A stretch of 64,000 nucleotides of DNA from Psychrobacter glaciei (GTDB taxonomy: Bacteria; Pseudomonadota; Gammaproteobacteria; Pseudomonadales; Moraxellaceae), in the NCBI RefSeq assembly GCF_014652895.1, contig NZ_BMZR01000001.1:1115067-1179066 (forward strand), in the 5' to 3' direction. Positions 19,112-27,206 of the stretch are shown piece by piece (the stretch's first letter is position 1; each line of letters opens with the position of its first letter). The notes beneath the pieces are model-generated. The model was not told where the DNA came from, ran no database searches, and saw only the letters and a program-made list of their open reading frames with translations. A program made the position numbers and the translations under genes.

Positions 19112-19282
19112 AGGGTGTGTCTTCATTTTGAAAATGGTGATAAAAATGAGATAAATTGCAGCCAAGCAAGAAAAATAGTGCAGATAATATTGGGATATTG
19201 ACCTGCTATTTGATGCAGTTTGGCAAGATTTAGCCATTTTTAGCCCATTTAGTCGCTTTCGTTCAGATTGAAGACACTCCCT
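19112..19282. mobile_element. MITE-like element, family A, copy 1 (~171 bp)
   Basis: Terminal inverted repeats AGGGTGTGTCTTCA and TGAAGACACTCCCT bound the element, flanked by T and A (TA target style). The whole length aligns base for base with the copy at 31049-31220, for example TTTGGCAAGATTTAGCCATT in the right half and AGATAA-TTGCAG in the left half. It has no room for a transposase. A small minus-strand frame running through it is not a gene. It is read as a non-autonomous miniature element mobilised by a transposase elsewhere. Confidence 0.8.
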
Positions 19283-19305
19283 AAACAAGATAACCTGTAT
19301 CTACA

Positions 19306-20403
19306 TTAACGACCTACCCACACTCTGTAGATATAATAAGGTGGCTGACCTTGATCGACAGTGCCAGTGAACTGTGGTGTTTTATGTAATTGATTGACTG
19401 CAACATATAACCATCCATTTGCATCTAAAGACACATTGTCAGGCCAATCGAATCGACTATCTCTTACCAACGATGTTAGCTGTCCTTTATTATCAAGCAC
19501 ATCTACGCCATTATCGTTTAAGTTGGTAAAGTAGTGGTTTCCGTGACTGTCTGTAGTCGCACCGTCAGATACGGGCTTGTCACCAACACGGACAATGCTA
19601 TTGCTAATCTGTTCATCGCTGGCATTCGCTCTAAATAAGGTCGCGTCTAAGCTATACCAAGACTTACCATTCATCGCGCCAAAATAAATCGTATTATTAT
19701 CGGCGGACATCGTGATCGGATTGATACCATTATTTGTCGGCTTCCCACCTAGCATGATATCCACGCCATTGATCACCATTTTTGCGTCAGCTTCGGGTTG
19801 TAAAGCGACGTGATTGCCAAAACGACGTATTTCATTGGTATTCATATCAATGGCAATAATAGCTGGATTGGGAATATCAGCCAAATAAATCCATCCGTTC
19901 TTTCTATCAACCACTAAATCTTGCACAAAGCTATTCTTTGGTGCGATGTCTGTAGGTATATCGATTTTGCTAATTAATGCACCGGTTTTAATATCAAAGC
20001 CCCAAACACGAGTTTTACCGACGTGCTGACCCATATCAACAATCCATAATCCACCTGCATCATCTTTGGTGATACCTAGTGGCGTATCAATGGTCGCTTC
20101 ACTGTACTGACCTTTAGGTGATTGAAACTTATTTGAAGGCCAAGGCTTATAACTGTTGGCACCAGTCACTTCAAATAACTGCACCCCCTGTTCACCATCG
20201 TTCGGATGCACGGTAGAAAACACCCGACCATCGCTAGTAGCCATGACATTTCCTGGCCGAATAGGCAAACCGATTACTGTTTCTATCTGTCCCGATGTCG
20301 CCACTTCATTTTTTACTTGAGGAGCAGATATAGCTTCGCTCTTTAATAAACTACATCCTGCTAGGGCTATAGTGGCTAACCCAATAATAAAAATGTTTTT
20401 CAT
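19306..20403 (-). CDS. Major royal jelly/yellow-family lipoprotein (beta-propeller)
   Basis: This 365-aa protein has a lipoprotein signal ending LAGC (Cys17). The body matches the bacterial branch of the major royal jelly protein/yellow family, a six-bladed propeller: RVFSTVHPNDGEQGVQLFEV, DTPLGITKDDAGGLWIVDMGQ, RVWGFDIKTG, VQDLVVDRKNGWIYLAD and MSADNNTIYFGAMNG appear in the expected order. It is also related to SMP-30-type proteins. Function is unknown in bacteria; a periplasmic or envelope role is likely. It is followed downstream only by the element at 19112-19282. I see no operon partner, although DoxX lies 194 bases upstream on the same strand. Confidence 0.8.
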   Translation of the reverse strand: MKNIFIIGLATIALAGCSLLKSEAISAPQVKNEVATSGQIETVIGLPIRPGNVMATSDGRVFSTVHPNDGEQGVQLFEVTGANSYKPWPSNKFQSPKGQYSEATIDTPLGITKDDAGGLWIVDMGQHVGKTRVWGFDIKTGALISKIDIPTDIAPKNSFVQDLVVDRKNGWIYLADIPNPAIIAIDMNTNEIRRFGNHVALQPEADAKMVINGVDIMLGGKPTNNGINPITMSADNNTIYFGAMNGKSWYSLDATLFRANASDEQISNSIVRVGDKPVSDGATTDSHGNHYFTNLNDNGVDVLDNKGQLTSLVRDSRFDWPDNVSLDANGWLYVAVNQLHKTPQFTGTVDQGQPPYYIYRVWVGR

Positions 20404-20597
20404 CGTTGATTCCCAAATATTTAAAGAGGCCTATGATAGCCTTTTTATCTATTAAACAATACGGGCTGCTTGGCTATGATTGATTACCCATCAGCTATTA
20501 CCCCATTGCTCTTTATTTCAATGACAAATAAAGCGCTGGTACGTGTCAACATTGAGATTCAAAAAGCACAATTTTTTGCAGGTTTTATCTTCGATCG

Positions 20598-21053
20598 TTA
20601 TTTAACCGACCCTATTTTCTCTGATAACGCTTTATCCATACTAAGAGAACCGCCACCTTGTACGGCTAAAGCAAGCAAAGCGACCATCAAGACTAAGGCG
20701 TATTCGTAACCACCATCAGCGGCAAATAAACCATTACTGATATGTACAGAGAAGATCGCAACTAACATCGTAAATGCAGCAACCAGTGCGGCAGGTCGTG
20801 TGAGTAAGCCCAAGACTAATGCAAGACCACCAAAGAACTCAGCGCCGCCTGCCAATATCGCCATTAGCAAACCAGGCTCCATACCCATGCTACTCAGCCA
20901 TTGCGCAGTGCCTGCTAGCCCATTGCCACCGAACCAACCAAATAGCTTTTGCGCGCCATGGGCGGCCAAAATCAAACCTATTGGTACACGTAGTATTAGA
21001 GCAGCTGCACCAGCATTTGATAGTAAAGCCTTATGTAGTATTGACGTTTTCAC
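20598..21053 (-). CDS. DoxX family membrane protein
   Basis: This 151-aa protein has four predicted membrane helices and the DoxX signature: LRVPIGLILAAHGAQKLFGWFGG, GMEPGLLMAILAGGAEFFGG and LGLLTRPAALVAAFTMLVAIF. Members of the family are linked to quinone, thiosulfate or redox stress functions, but most, like this one, have no proven role. It is divergent from the LysR gene at 21215, its likely regulator, with a 161-base shared promoter region. Confidence 0.88.
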   Translation of the reverse strand: MKTSILHKALLSNAGAAALILRVPIGLILAAHGAQKLFGWFGGNGLAGTAQWLSSMGMEPGLLMAILAGGAEFFGGLALVLGLLTRPAALVAAFTMLVAIFSVHISNGLFAADGGYEYALVLMVALLALAVQGGGSLSMDKALSEKIGSVK

Positions 21054-21214
21054 TAATGATTACTCCATCATGTTTATTATTTAAAGTTATTCGATCTATT
21101 GGAATGAACACACTTTACTATCAATAAATTAAAAGAGTAAGATAGATAATATTGAATGATTAACAACAAAACATTTATAATTTCTTCGATGACTAACTGG
21201 TAGTAGGAAGTAAT

Positions 21215-22132
21215 ATGGACAGAATCGATGCGATGCGTACCTTTGTAGCGGTGGTGAACGAGGGCAGCTTTAGTAAGGCGGCAACTACTACACAGCTCTC
21301 ACCACAACTGGTCAGCAAATATATTGCAAAACTAGAGGAGCAGCTACATACTCGCCTGCTCAATCGTACGACTCGTAAAGTAAGCGTGACTGAAGCTGGC
21401 AGCCAGTATTTTATCCATGCGCAGCAGATTTTATTGAGTATTGATGAAATGGAGGCGCAATTGGGCGGTTTACAGCAGCTCCCTAAAGGTATCTTACGAA
21501 TCAGTGCGCCCGTCTCGTTCGCCTTAAAGCATATGGCAAAATTGGTCACTGACTTTCAAACACGTTACCCTTCAGTCACTGTTGATCTACAGCTAAGCGA
21601 CCGAAAAGTCGATATTGTTGAAGAAGGGTTTGATGTTGCACTGCGTATTGGACAGCTTGAAAGCTCATCACTTATTGCTAAAAAAATCGCACCTATTCGT
21701 GTGGTTTTATGTGCATCACCCGACTATCTTAATATTCACGGTACACCTAAACGACTTGAGGATTTAGAAGCGCATCGCTATTTGCATTATAGCTATATGA
21801 ATATAGACACTAAGGGACAAGTTTTCAAATACCTAAAAGCCAAACAACTCAAGGAAAGTAGTGTTTTTCGGAGTAACAATGGCGACGTATTGGTAGAGGC
21901 AGCCATCGAAGGCGCTGGATTGGTATTGCAACCGACCTTTATTGCTAGCAAAGCATTAAATGCTGGCAAGCTAGTCATAGTGCTACCTGAATATGAACCG
22001 ACCCCTATCGGGTTATATGCCATCTATGCCCATAGAAAACTGCTACCTCACAAGATCAGGTGCTTTATTGATTTTATGGCAGACTATTATGGTACACCGC
22101 CATATTGGGATGAATGTATCAGCAGGAAATGA
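21215..22132 (+). CDS. LysR-family transcriptional regulator
   Basis: This 305-aa regulator has an N-terminal winged helix-turn-helix (MRTFVAVVNEGSFSKAATTTQLSPQLVS, residues 7 to about 34, then LEEQLHTRLLNRTTRKVSVTEAG) and a C-terminal effector-binding domain (LRISAPVSFALKHMAKLV, and GFDVALRIGQLESSSLIAKKI). This pattern places it in the CrgA/DsdC-like branch that often regulates divergent redox or MFS genes. It is divergent from doxX. A LysR-style T-N11-A candidate (ATTC 21089-21092, GAAT 21102-21105) lies between them, but the match is weak. Confidence 0.9.
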   Translation: MDRIDAMRTFVAVVNEGSFSKAATTTQLSPQLVSKYIAKLEEQLHTRLLNRTTRKVSVTEAGSQYFIHAQQILLSIDEMEAQLGGLQQLPKGILRISAPVSFALKHMAKLVTDFQTRYPSVTVDLQLSDRKVDIVEEGFDVALRIGQLESSSLIAKKIAPIRVVLCASPDYLNIHGTPKRLEDLEAHRYLHYSYMNIDTKGQVFKYLKAKQLKESSVFRSNNGDVLVEAAIEGAGLVLQPTFIASKALNAGKLVIVLPEYEPTPIGLYAIYAHRKLLPHKIRCFIDFMADYYGTPPYWDECISRK

Positions 22133-22220
22133 TTAAAAACTTCAATGATCAACCACTGATTTATTAATACTTACGGTTGCCTTGAAAATTTGAACGCGAA
22201 CAAGCAACTGAGAGATCTAT

Positions 22221-22373
22221 ATGTCAAAGAAAAATACTACTGTAATAGTAGAAAGACATCCGTATGAAGACTGTACCGTAGAAGTAGTAATCAAAATGCC
22301 AGTCCCTCAAATGTTCTGGCATTTTTTTATGTCATTCATGAAGTATTTAGCTTCTTATGTAAAACCCTATTGA
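22221..22373 (+). CDS. Possible 50-aa small ORF running through a terminator hairpin
   Basis: ATG 22221 opens a 50-codon frame starting MSKKNTTVIVERHP. It contains the terminator hairpin within its coding sequence and ends at a TGA that forms the first three bases of the TGAACG operator. There is no clear ribosome site. It is either a decayed gene, a leader peptide or chance. The hairpin suggests the transcript itself, rather than the peptide, matters. Low confidence. Confidence 0.2.
   Translation: MSKKNTTVIVERHPYEDCTVEVVIKMPVPQMFWHFFMSFMKYLASYVKPY
22293..22328 (+). terminator. Intrinsic terminator
   Basis: AAAATGCCAG (22293-22302) pairs perfectly with CTGGCATTTT (22316-22325) over a 13-base loop, and T residues continue to 22328. 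It lies 160 bases after the LysR stop, so it can end that transcript or a short transcript of its own. Confidence 0.75.
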
Positions 22374-22398
22374 ACGAACGTTCAGGCAAAGTTATACT
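22370..22398 (+). promoter_or_regulatory. Sigma-70 promoter overlapped by a TGAACG-N2-CGTTCA operator
   Basis: TTGAAC (-35, 22370-22375), a 17-base spacer and TATACT (-10, 22393-22398) form a near-consensus promoter for the MFS gene. The palindrome TGAACG-AA-CGTTCA (22371-22384) covers the -35 box, so a bound regulator would block RNA polymerase. The same arrangement occurs before the GST gene at 23959-23987. The TetR protein at 25816 is the obvious candidate regulator (inference). Confidence 0.75.
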
Positions 22399-22540
22399 CA
22401 TTTGTATTGTGCATGATGATGATTAGAGAGATCTAGTCGATATCCGTCGCTAAGGAAGCAGAAAAAGCTGCTTATATCACGATCATGCCACAGTCGCTTG
22501 GAAATTCTACGAGACCTAAACACAAAAGGATGTGTGTAAA

Positions 22541-22648
22541 ATGGGTAATACTTTAAGCCAGATAACCGCTTTATTCGATCTATCTAACATGAGCACTGTG
22601 ATCGAAAAATTTGCTCTTCTCCACTTATCGGAGAATCACAATGCATGA
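22541..22648 (+). CDS. Possible leader ORF overlapping the MFS start (35 aa)
   Basis: ATG 22541 is preceded by AAAGGA at a good distance and opens a 35-codon frame (MGNTLSQITALFDLSN, ending SENHNA). Its TGA lies at 22646-22648, inside the first codons of the MFS gene (ATG 22641). It could couple translation of the transporter, or be chance. It shows no family I can name with confidence. The MFS gene has its own GGAG site within this frame. Confidence 0.3.
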   Translation: MGNTLSQITALFDLSNMSTVIEKFALLHLSENHNA

Positions 22649-23903
22649 TGGGATCATTCAACAAGAAGACCAAGGTCGCACGCCTCCCCTTAGACTAGGT
22701 GGATTACACTATGCTTGGATAGTAGCTGCCACAGGCGCTGTGGCAATGTTTTGCGGACTTGGCTTAGGACGATTTGCCTTTGGAATGCTGTTGCCATCTA
22801 TGTCGGCTTCTTTGGAATTAAACTACACTCAAAGCGGCATATTGGGGTTTACTAACCTGATAGGCTATCTCGTCGCCGTTATTTTAAGTCCGCTCATCCT
22901 ACCTCGATTTGGTACTCGAGCTACTGGGACGGCCAGCCTTCTCTTAATTGCTGCCTCCATGCTTGGTATGGCTTTTACCACAAGCTTTCCTCTACTATGC
23001 ACACTTTATGTGCTCACTGGTATTGGTAGTGGCGGCGTGGTTTTACCTATGATGAGCGTCATGTCGCATTGGTTTTTTCCTTCGCACCGTGGTCTCGCTT
23101 TAGGACTGGTCATGGCTGGTCCTGGGTTTGGCATTATTTTGTCTGGCTTTGTCGTCCCAAAACTCCTGCCTGTTTCCACACTACTGTCTTGGCAGACAGG
23201 CTGGCTAATTTTTGCGGTTATCAATGTTGTGGTGGCTTGCCTTACTTTCACTTTGATTCGCAACCACCCAAACGATGTCAATCAAAGTCCCTTTGGGCGC
23301 ACCCCAACCTTGCCTGTAAAGAATAAGAAAAAACTAGAGCGTAGCAATATCAAGCTGCTTGTGCATTTGGGCATTATATTTGCTATTTATGGCGCCACTT
23401 ATATGGTCTACGTGACTTTTATCGTGACTAGCATGGTTGGCTCATATCAACTGAGCGAAGCGACTGCAGGTGGTATCTGGGCATGGATTGGGCTGCTTAG
23501 TGTCTTTTCAGGTATGCTCTTTGGCTGGATTTCTGACCACATTGGCAGACGTCTTGGGCTCGCTCTGGCTTTTTTCTTTCTGGCCATCGCTTATCTGCTG
23601 GTCGGATTGACCGATTGGACTTTAGGACTGTATATGTCCATCATTCTGTTTGGCTTGGTGGTCTGGAGCGTGCCTGTCATTATGGCAGCCTCCGCTGGCG
23701 ATTATTTCGGACCTGCGGCGGCAGCAAGTGCTCTTGCAGCGCTGACTTTTGCTTTTTCGGGTGGGCAGGCGCTCGGACCAGTGGCAGCAGGTTATCTCGC
23801 AGAGCTTACCGGTGACTTTAGTATCAGTTATATGATGTCTGGCATTGCCGCTTTTGTCGCGATTGGACTCGCCTTATTATTACGACCACAAAAGTCTGTT
23901 TAA
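22641..23903 (+). CDS. MFS transporter, YbfB/YjiJ family
   Basis: This 420-aa inner-membrane permease has twelve predicted helices. The first helices carry LGLGRFAFGMLLPSM, a hallmark of the YbfB/YjiJ (MFS_4) group, and FGWISDHIGRRLG appears as the second-half loop motif. Substrates of this group are unknown; a drug- or toxin-efflux role is plausible given the two glutathione transferases and TetR regulator downstream. ATG 22641 has CGGAG upstream. An open frame back to 22611 begins with TTG and is not needed. Confidence 0.85.
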   Translation: MHDGIIQQEDQGRTPPLRLGGLHYAWIVAATGAVAMFCGLGLGRFAFGMLLPSMSASLELNYTQSGILGFTNLIGYLVAVILSPLILPRFGTRATGTASLLLIAASMLGMAFTTSFPLLCTLYVLTGIGSGGVVLPMMSVMSHWFFPSHRGLALGLVMAGPGFGIILSGFVVPKLLPVSTLLSWQTGWLIFAVINVVVACLTFTLIRNHPNDVNQSPFGRTPTLPVKNKKKLERSNIKLLVHLGIIFAIYGATYMVYVTFIVTSMVGSYQLSEATAGGIWAWIGLLSVFSGMLFGWISDHIGRRLGLALAFFFLAIAYLLVGLTDWTLGLYMSIILFGLVVWSVPVIMAASAGDYFGPAAAASALAALTFAFSGGQALGPVAAGYLAELTGDFSISYMMSGIAAFVAIGLALLLRPQKSV

Positions 23904-23958
23904 TAAAAATTATCGCTACAGTTGACCTTAATAAAACAAATAATTGGTCAAAATACAC

Positions 23959-23987
23959 TTGAACGGTCGTTCATTTATGTTTATTGT
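23959..23987 (+). promoter_or_regulatory. Second TGAACG-N2-CGTTCA operator over a sigma-70 promoter
   Basis: TTGAAC (-35, 23959-23964), a 17-base spacer and TATTGT (-10, 23982-23987) precede the GST gene at 24037. The palindrome TGAACG-GT-CGTTCA (23960-23973) overlaps the -35 box at exactly the same offset as at 22370-22398. Two matched operators within 1.6 kb strongly suggest one regulator for both transcripts. Confidence 0.75.
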
Positions 23988-24036
23988 AGCTACGCGACGG
24001 ACATCTAAATTCTTTTCACCCTTTAAGGATAGTATT

Positions 24037-24720
24037 ATGATTAAATTTTATTTTCACCAAACGCCTAATCCAATGAAAGTGGCTTTGTATCTTATGGAGA
24101 CAGGCCTCGCTTACGAGCTGATGCCGGTAGATACTTTGAAAGGTGAGCAACACACGCCTGAGTATCGCGCGATTAATCCAAACGGTAAAGCGCCCGCTAT
24201 CGAAGACGATGGCCACCGAGTTTTTGATTCAACAGCTATTTTGATGTACTTAGCTGAAAAAACAGGCAAGCTTGCTGGAAAACCAGAAGACCGAGGCGAG
24301 ATGCTGTCATGGCTAATGTTTGTCGCGACAGGCCTAGGTCCATTTTCTGGTCAATCAGTACACTTCAGACATAAAGCGCCTGAAAAAAACCCTTATGCGA
24401 TCAATCGTTACCTTCGTGAAGCAGAGCGTCATTACGAAGTGCTGGATAAGCACATGGAAGGCCGTGACTACTTGGTTGGAGACACCTACTCTATTGCGGA
24501 TATCTCTGCTTGGGGCTGGGTTGATAAGGCCGCCTTTGTATTGGGCGAGGCAGGGTTAGACAATTACCCGAATCTCAAACGTTGGTTTGCTAGTATAAAC
24601 ACTCGTCCTGCGGTTGATAAAGCTCGCAATATCGCCAAAGACATTGAGTTCAAATCAGATTTTGATGACGTAGCTGCACGCGCCTTATATCCACAAAACT
24701 TCGCCAAAGATATTAAATAA
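24037..24720 (+). CDS. Glutathione S-transferase family protein
   Basis: This 227-aa cytosolic GST has an N-terminal thioredoxin-fold domain (MIKFYFHQTPNPMKVALYL, then NPNGKAPAIEDDG and a DSTAILMYLAEK glutathione-binding Ser motif) and an all-helical C-terminal domain with YSIADISAWGWV. ATG 24037 is chosen because AAGGAT lies 7 bases upstream and the fold begins at this Met. The frame is open to 23944 but that part overlaps the promoter. It likely conjugates or reduces electrophiles. It is probably co-transcribed with the next GST gene 29 bases downstream. Confidence 0.92.
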   Translation: MIKFYFHQTPNPMKVALYLMETGLAYELMPVDTLKGEQHTPEYRAINPNGKAPAIEDDGHRVFDSTAILMYLAEKTGKLAGKPEDRGEMLSWLMFVATGLGPFSGQSVHFRHKAPEKNPYAINRYLREAERHYEVLDKHMEGRDYLVGDTYSIADISAWGWVDKAAFVLGEAGLDNYPNLKRWFASINTRPAVDKARNIAKDIEFKSDFDDVAARALYPQNFAKDIK

Positions 24721-24749
24721 CCTCGAATATAAAAACAGGAATAATAAAA

Positions 24750-25607
24750 ATGGAAAACCAATACGTACCTCCCAAAATCTGGACGCATGATGCAGAGAGT
24801 GGCGGTAAATGGGCCAGTGTGAATCGCCCCGTTTCCGGTGCTACCCATGAGAAAGAATTACCAGTCGGCAAGCATGATTTGCAGCTATATTCGATGGGCA
24901 CGCCCAACGGTCAAAAAGTCACCATCATGCTAGAGGAGCTACTAGCGCTAGGCAAAGATGCAGAATACGACGCCCATATGATTAATATTGGCGACGGCGA
25001 TCAGTTTTCATCAGGCTTTGTCGATATCAACCCCAACTCAAAAATCCCAGCGTTCGTTGATCGCTCTGTCTCAGAGACTGAAATGGTATTTGAGTCGGCA
25101 TCTATTTTGCTTTACCTTGCTGAAAAGTTTGATACATTACTACCTAAAGCAGGCAGCAAACGCACCCAAGTCTTTAACTGGCTATTTTGGTTACATGGTT
25201 CTGCCCCATACTTGGGCGGCGGTTTTGGGCATTTTTATGCTTATGCGCCCGAAAAATTTGAATATGCCATCAATCGCTTTACCATGGAAACCAAGCGCCA
25301 GTTGGACGTGCTTGATAAGCAATTGGCAAAAAATGAATTTATTGCCGGTGATGAGTATAGTATCACCGATATTGCTACTTGGCCTTGGTATGGCAACTTG
25401 GTGTTGGGCAATCAGTATGAGGCAAAAGACTTTTTGCAAGTCGATGATTACACCCATGTGCAGCGTTGGGCAAAAGCTATCTTAGCGCGTCCCGCAGTAC
25501 AACGTGGTCGTATCGTCAACCGCACGTGGGGCGAAGCATGGGAACAACTGGAAAACCGTCACAGTGCGACAGATATCGATAAAGTGTTGGCACTAAAACC
25601 GGAGTAA
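24750..25607 (+). CDS. yghU: YghU-type glutathione S-transferase (disulfide-bond reductase)
   Basis: This 285-aa protein matches YghU along its length: the extended N-terminus PPKIWTHDAESGGKWASVNRP, then LQLYSMGTPNGQKVTIMLEE with the Thr/Asn that bind glutathione, INPNSKIPAFVDRS, FESASILLYLAEKF, and YSITDIATWPWYGNL in the helical domain. YghU proteins bind two glutathiones and reduce disulfides. Paired with another GST and an MFS pump, it suggests an electrophile or thiol-stress response unit. Confidence 0.9.
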   Translation: MENQYVPPKIWTHDAESGGKWASVNRPVSGATHEKELPVGKHDLQLYSMGTPNGQKVTIMLEELLALGKDAEYDAHMINIGDGDQFSSGFVDINPNSKIPAFVDRSVSETEMVFESASILLYLAEKFDTLLPKAGSKRTQVFNWLFWLHGSAPYLGGGFGHFYAYAPEKFEYAINRFTMETKRQLDVLDKQLAKNEFIAGDEYSITDIATWPWYGNLVLGNQYEAKDFLQVDDYTHVQRWAKAILARPAVQRGRIVNRTWGEAWEQLENRHSATDIDKVLALKPE

Positions 25608-25815
25608 CTGGTTAGCACCAATACAGTGCTGCTAGGATAATTTTTTATCGCCTCTGTCGGCGTAGGCACATAGGCACAGCACGCAAGAAACAGTTATCCT
25701 AGTAACACGTTATAATGGTTATGCTTTTGTAGTTTGAGATTAACTCTACCAATAATACTTGGTTTTCCAAAATTTAAGATAACAGTTTTATAAAACAATA
25801 GCTTTTAAGGTGAAC

Positions 25816-26403
25816 ATGATGAGTGAACAAGCGAAGTTTAATCGTGATGACGTAATCGAAAAAGCCAAAAATCTTTATTGGGAAAAAGGCTACCACGCCA
25901 CCTCCATGAGAAACTTACAGGAGGTCATGGACATGCGCCCTGGTAGTCTTTACGCCGCCTTTGGTAACAAGGACAATTTGTTTAAAGAAGCCTTAAACCG
26001 CTATGCTGAGCAAGGGGCGGTCAATCTTACCAATGGCATTGCGCAAGAAAAAACCGTCCTAGCTGGCCTCAAGCGGTTTGTCCGTAGTGTGACTATCTGT
26101 AGCAAAGGCACTGCACCCAGCGGCATGTGCATGGTGGTCAAAACCATCGCGGAGCTCACACAAAACGACAGCCCAGAGTTACTGGCTTACGCGACAAGCA
26201 TTTTAGAACGTGTGGAGACCTCTTTTGTTAGAGCCTTTGAGCAAGCCATCGATAACTGTGAAATAAGCAGTGATAAAGATCCAAACGAACTGGCGCGCTA
26301 CTTCCAAATTCAACTCATCGGTTTGAGGACTTATGCACAAGTAAGTAATGATACAGAAGCGGTAGACAGATATATTGATGGTATATTCGAACAGTTTTTA
26401 TAA
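25816..26403 (+). CDS. TetR-family transcriptional regulator
   Basis: This ~195-aa repressor-type regulator has an N-terminal TetR helix-turn-helix (GYHATSMRNLQEVMDMRPGSLYAAF, about residues 25-50) and a C-terminal ligand domain with two cysteines (a Cys in RSVTICSKG and one in SGMCMVV). Start ATG 25816 or 25819 suits the AAGG site at 25807. It lies just after the GST genes. The twin TGAACG-N2-CGTTCA operators ahead of the MFS and GST genes are its likely targets, and none is seen before its own gene. The cysteines would allow electrophile sensing as in NemR, but this is inference. Confidence 0.9.
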   Translation: MMSEQAKFNRDDVIEKAKNLYWEKGYHATSMRNLQEVMDMRPGSLYAAFGNKDNLFKEALNRYAEQGAVNLTNGIAQEKTVLAGLKRFVRSVTICSKGTAPSGMCMVVKTIAELTQNDSPELLAYATSILERVETSFVRAFEQAIDNCEISSDKDPNELARYFQIQLIGLRTYAQVSNDTEAVDRYIDGIFEQFL

Positions 26404-26662
26404 GATGATTTTTGTTAGGTATTATTCAAATCTACATGGATGTTATCTGTGAAAATAAATCAGCACACCTTTGATTTAAATGTACGCCTCTTTGATACCT
26501 GAATGCGTAAGCCATATTTAGCGGCCATTATTTCAGACAAAACATAGGCTGAGGATGTGGCAGGTCAAATGGCAAATGGTTTTTTTGCTCAATACCGTTA
26601 AAATATTCGCTATTCTCACTCAGTTTGAGATGGCAATATCGCCTCGCCTTACGCTAATAAAT

Positions 26663-26706
26663 TACGCCATAAAAAAGACAGCCTAGGCTGTCTTTTTTAT
26701 GGCGTA
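26663..26706. terminator. Perfect 44-base palindromic bidirectional terminator
   Basis: Arms of 22 bases pair perfectly around the axis: ACGCCATAAAAAAGACAGCC on the left and its exact complement on the right, with no extra loop bases. The inner GACAGCC/GGCTGTC stem is flanked by A6 and T6 runs, so it can terminate on both strands. It lies 260 bases after the TetR stop; nothing I recognise lies between. Confidence 0.75.
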
Positions 26707-26712
26707 TTATTC

Positions 26713-26820
26713 TATAGTCAAGGAATTTTAGAATCACTACAAGGCGACCGACCGCAGATAGTACATTGAGTACATCTAGGACGGGTAACACCATAGCGGT
26801 TTAAAAGTGCTCTGACTATA
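26713..26820. repeat. TATAGTC-family inverted-repeat element (108 bp)
   Basis: It begins TATAGTC and ends GACTATA, with imperfect longer terminal repeats (TTTTAGAATCACT versus AGTGCTTTTAAA-type sequence). In reverse orientation it shares length and interior features (GTACT, TCGCCTT) with the element at 33620-33728. It lies directly next to the palindromic terminator. Probably a dispersed non-coding repeat; family unnamed. Confidence 0.55.
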
Positions 26821-27206
26821 TAAGTGAGAATAAGCAAAATACTGCTTTGGTCGAGTGCCATCCGCAGGGCTGTGCGCGCCATGGAAATAGAATTTAAAAA
26901 AGTTTAGGCCATAAATCGCCAAAAAAAATGTAGTTTGATTGTCATCGTCAGGGCGCATAACTAAAACGTCATTGTTTGTTTATAAAACTTGATAGCAGGC
27001 ATTAGCTGTAAAATTAGCGCAAATGGCTTTACTGTTTTAAGAGTAAAATTACTTAATATTCAGTGAGTTATGACTCATAATCTAGCGTTCTTTATACCTG
27101 TTATTTTTTTATTTATTACTTAAATTTAACACAATGTAATAATTATGTGATATAAAAAATCCTACATACGGAAATGTTGCCGGTCTAGCCGGAAATGGAG
27201 ATTTAA

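Larger units (their letters stand above)
22133..22640. other. Intergenic region holding a terminator, an operator-promoter and a leader frame
   Basis: About 500 bases lie between the LysR gene and the MFS gene. In order they hold a possible small frame (22221-22373), a strong terminator (22293-22328), an operator overlapping a good promoter (22370-22398), and a short leader frame (22541-22648). The distance from promoter to MFS start is about 240 bases, a long leader. Confidence 0.6.
26404..27206. other. 800-base region with a palindromic terminator and a repeat element
   Basis: No convincing gene is seen. It holds the long palindrome at 26663-26706, a TATAGTC-family repeat at 26713-26820, then AT-rich sequence that probably carries the promoter of the lipoprotein hydrolase gene. 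Frames in it are short and lack ribosome sites. Confidence 0.6.

Noticed and set aside
18953..19288. 111-codon minus-strand frame
   Set aside because: Its N-terminal half is the translated family A miniature element and the rest overlaps the severed tail of the dehydrogenase; the same element elsewhere does not preserve the frame.
21089..21105. ATTC-N9-GAAT as LysR operator between doxX and the LysR gene
   Set aside because: Position is right but the arms are only four bases, so it is not called as a feature.
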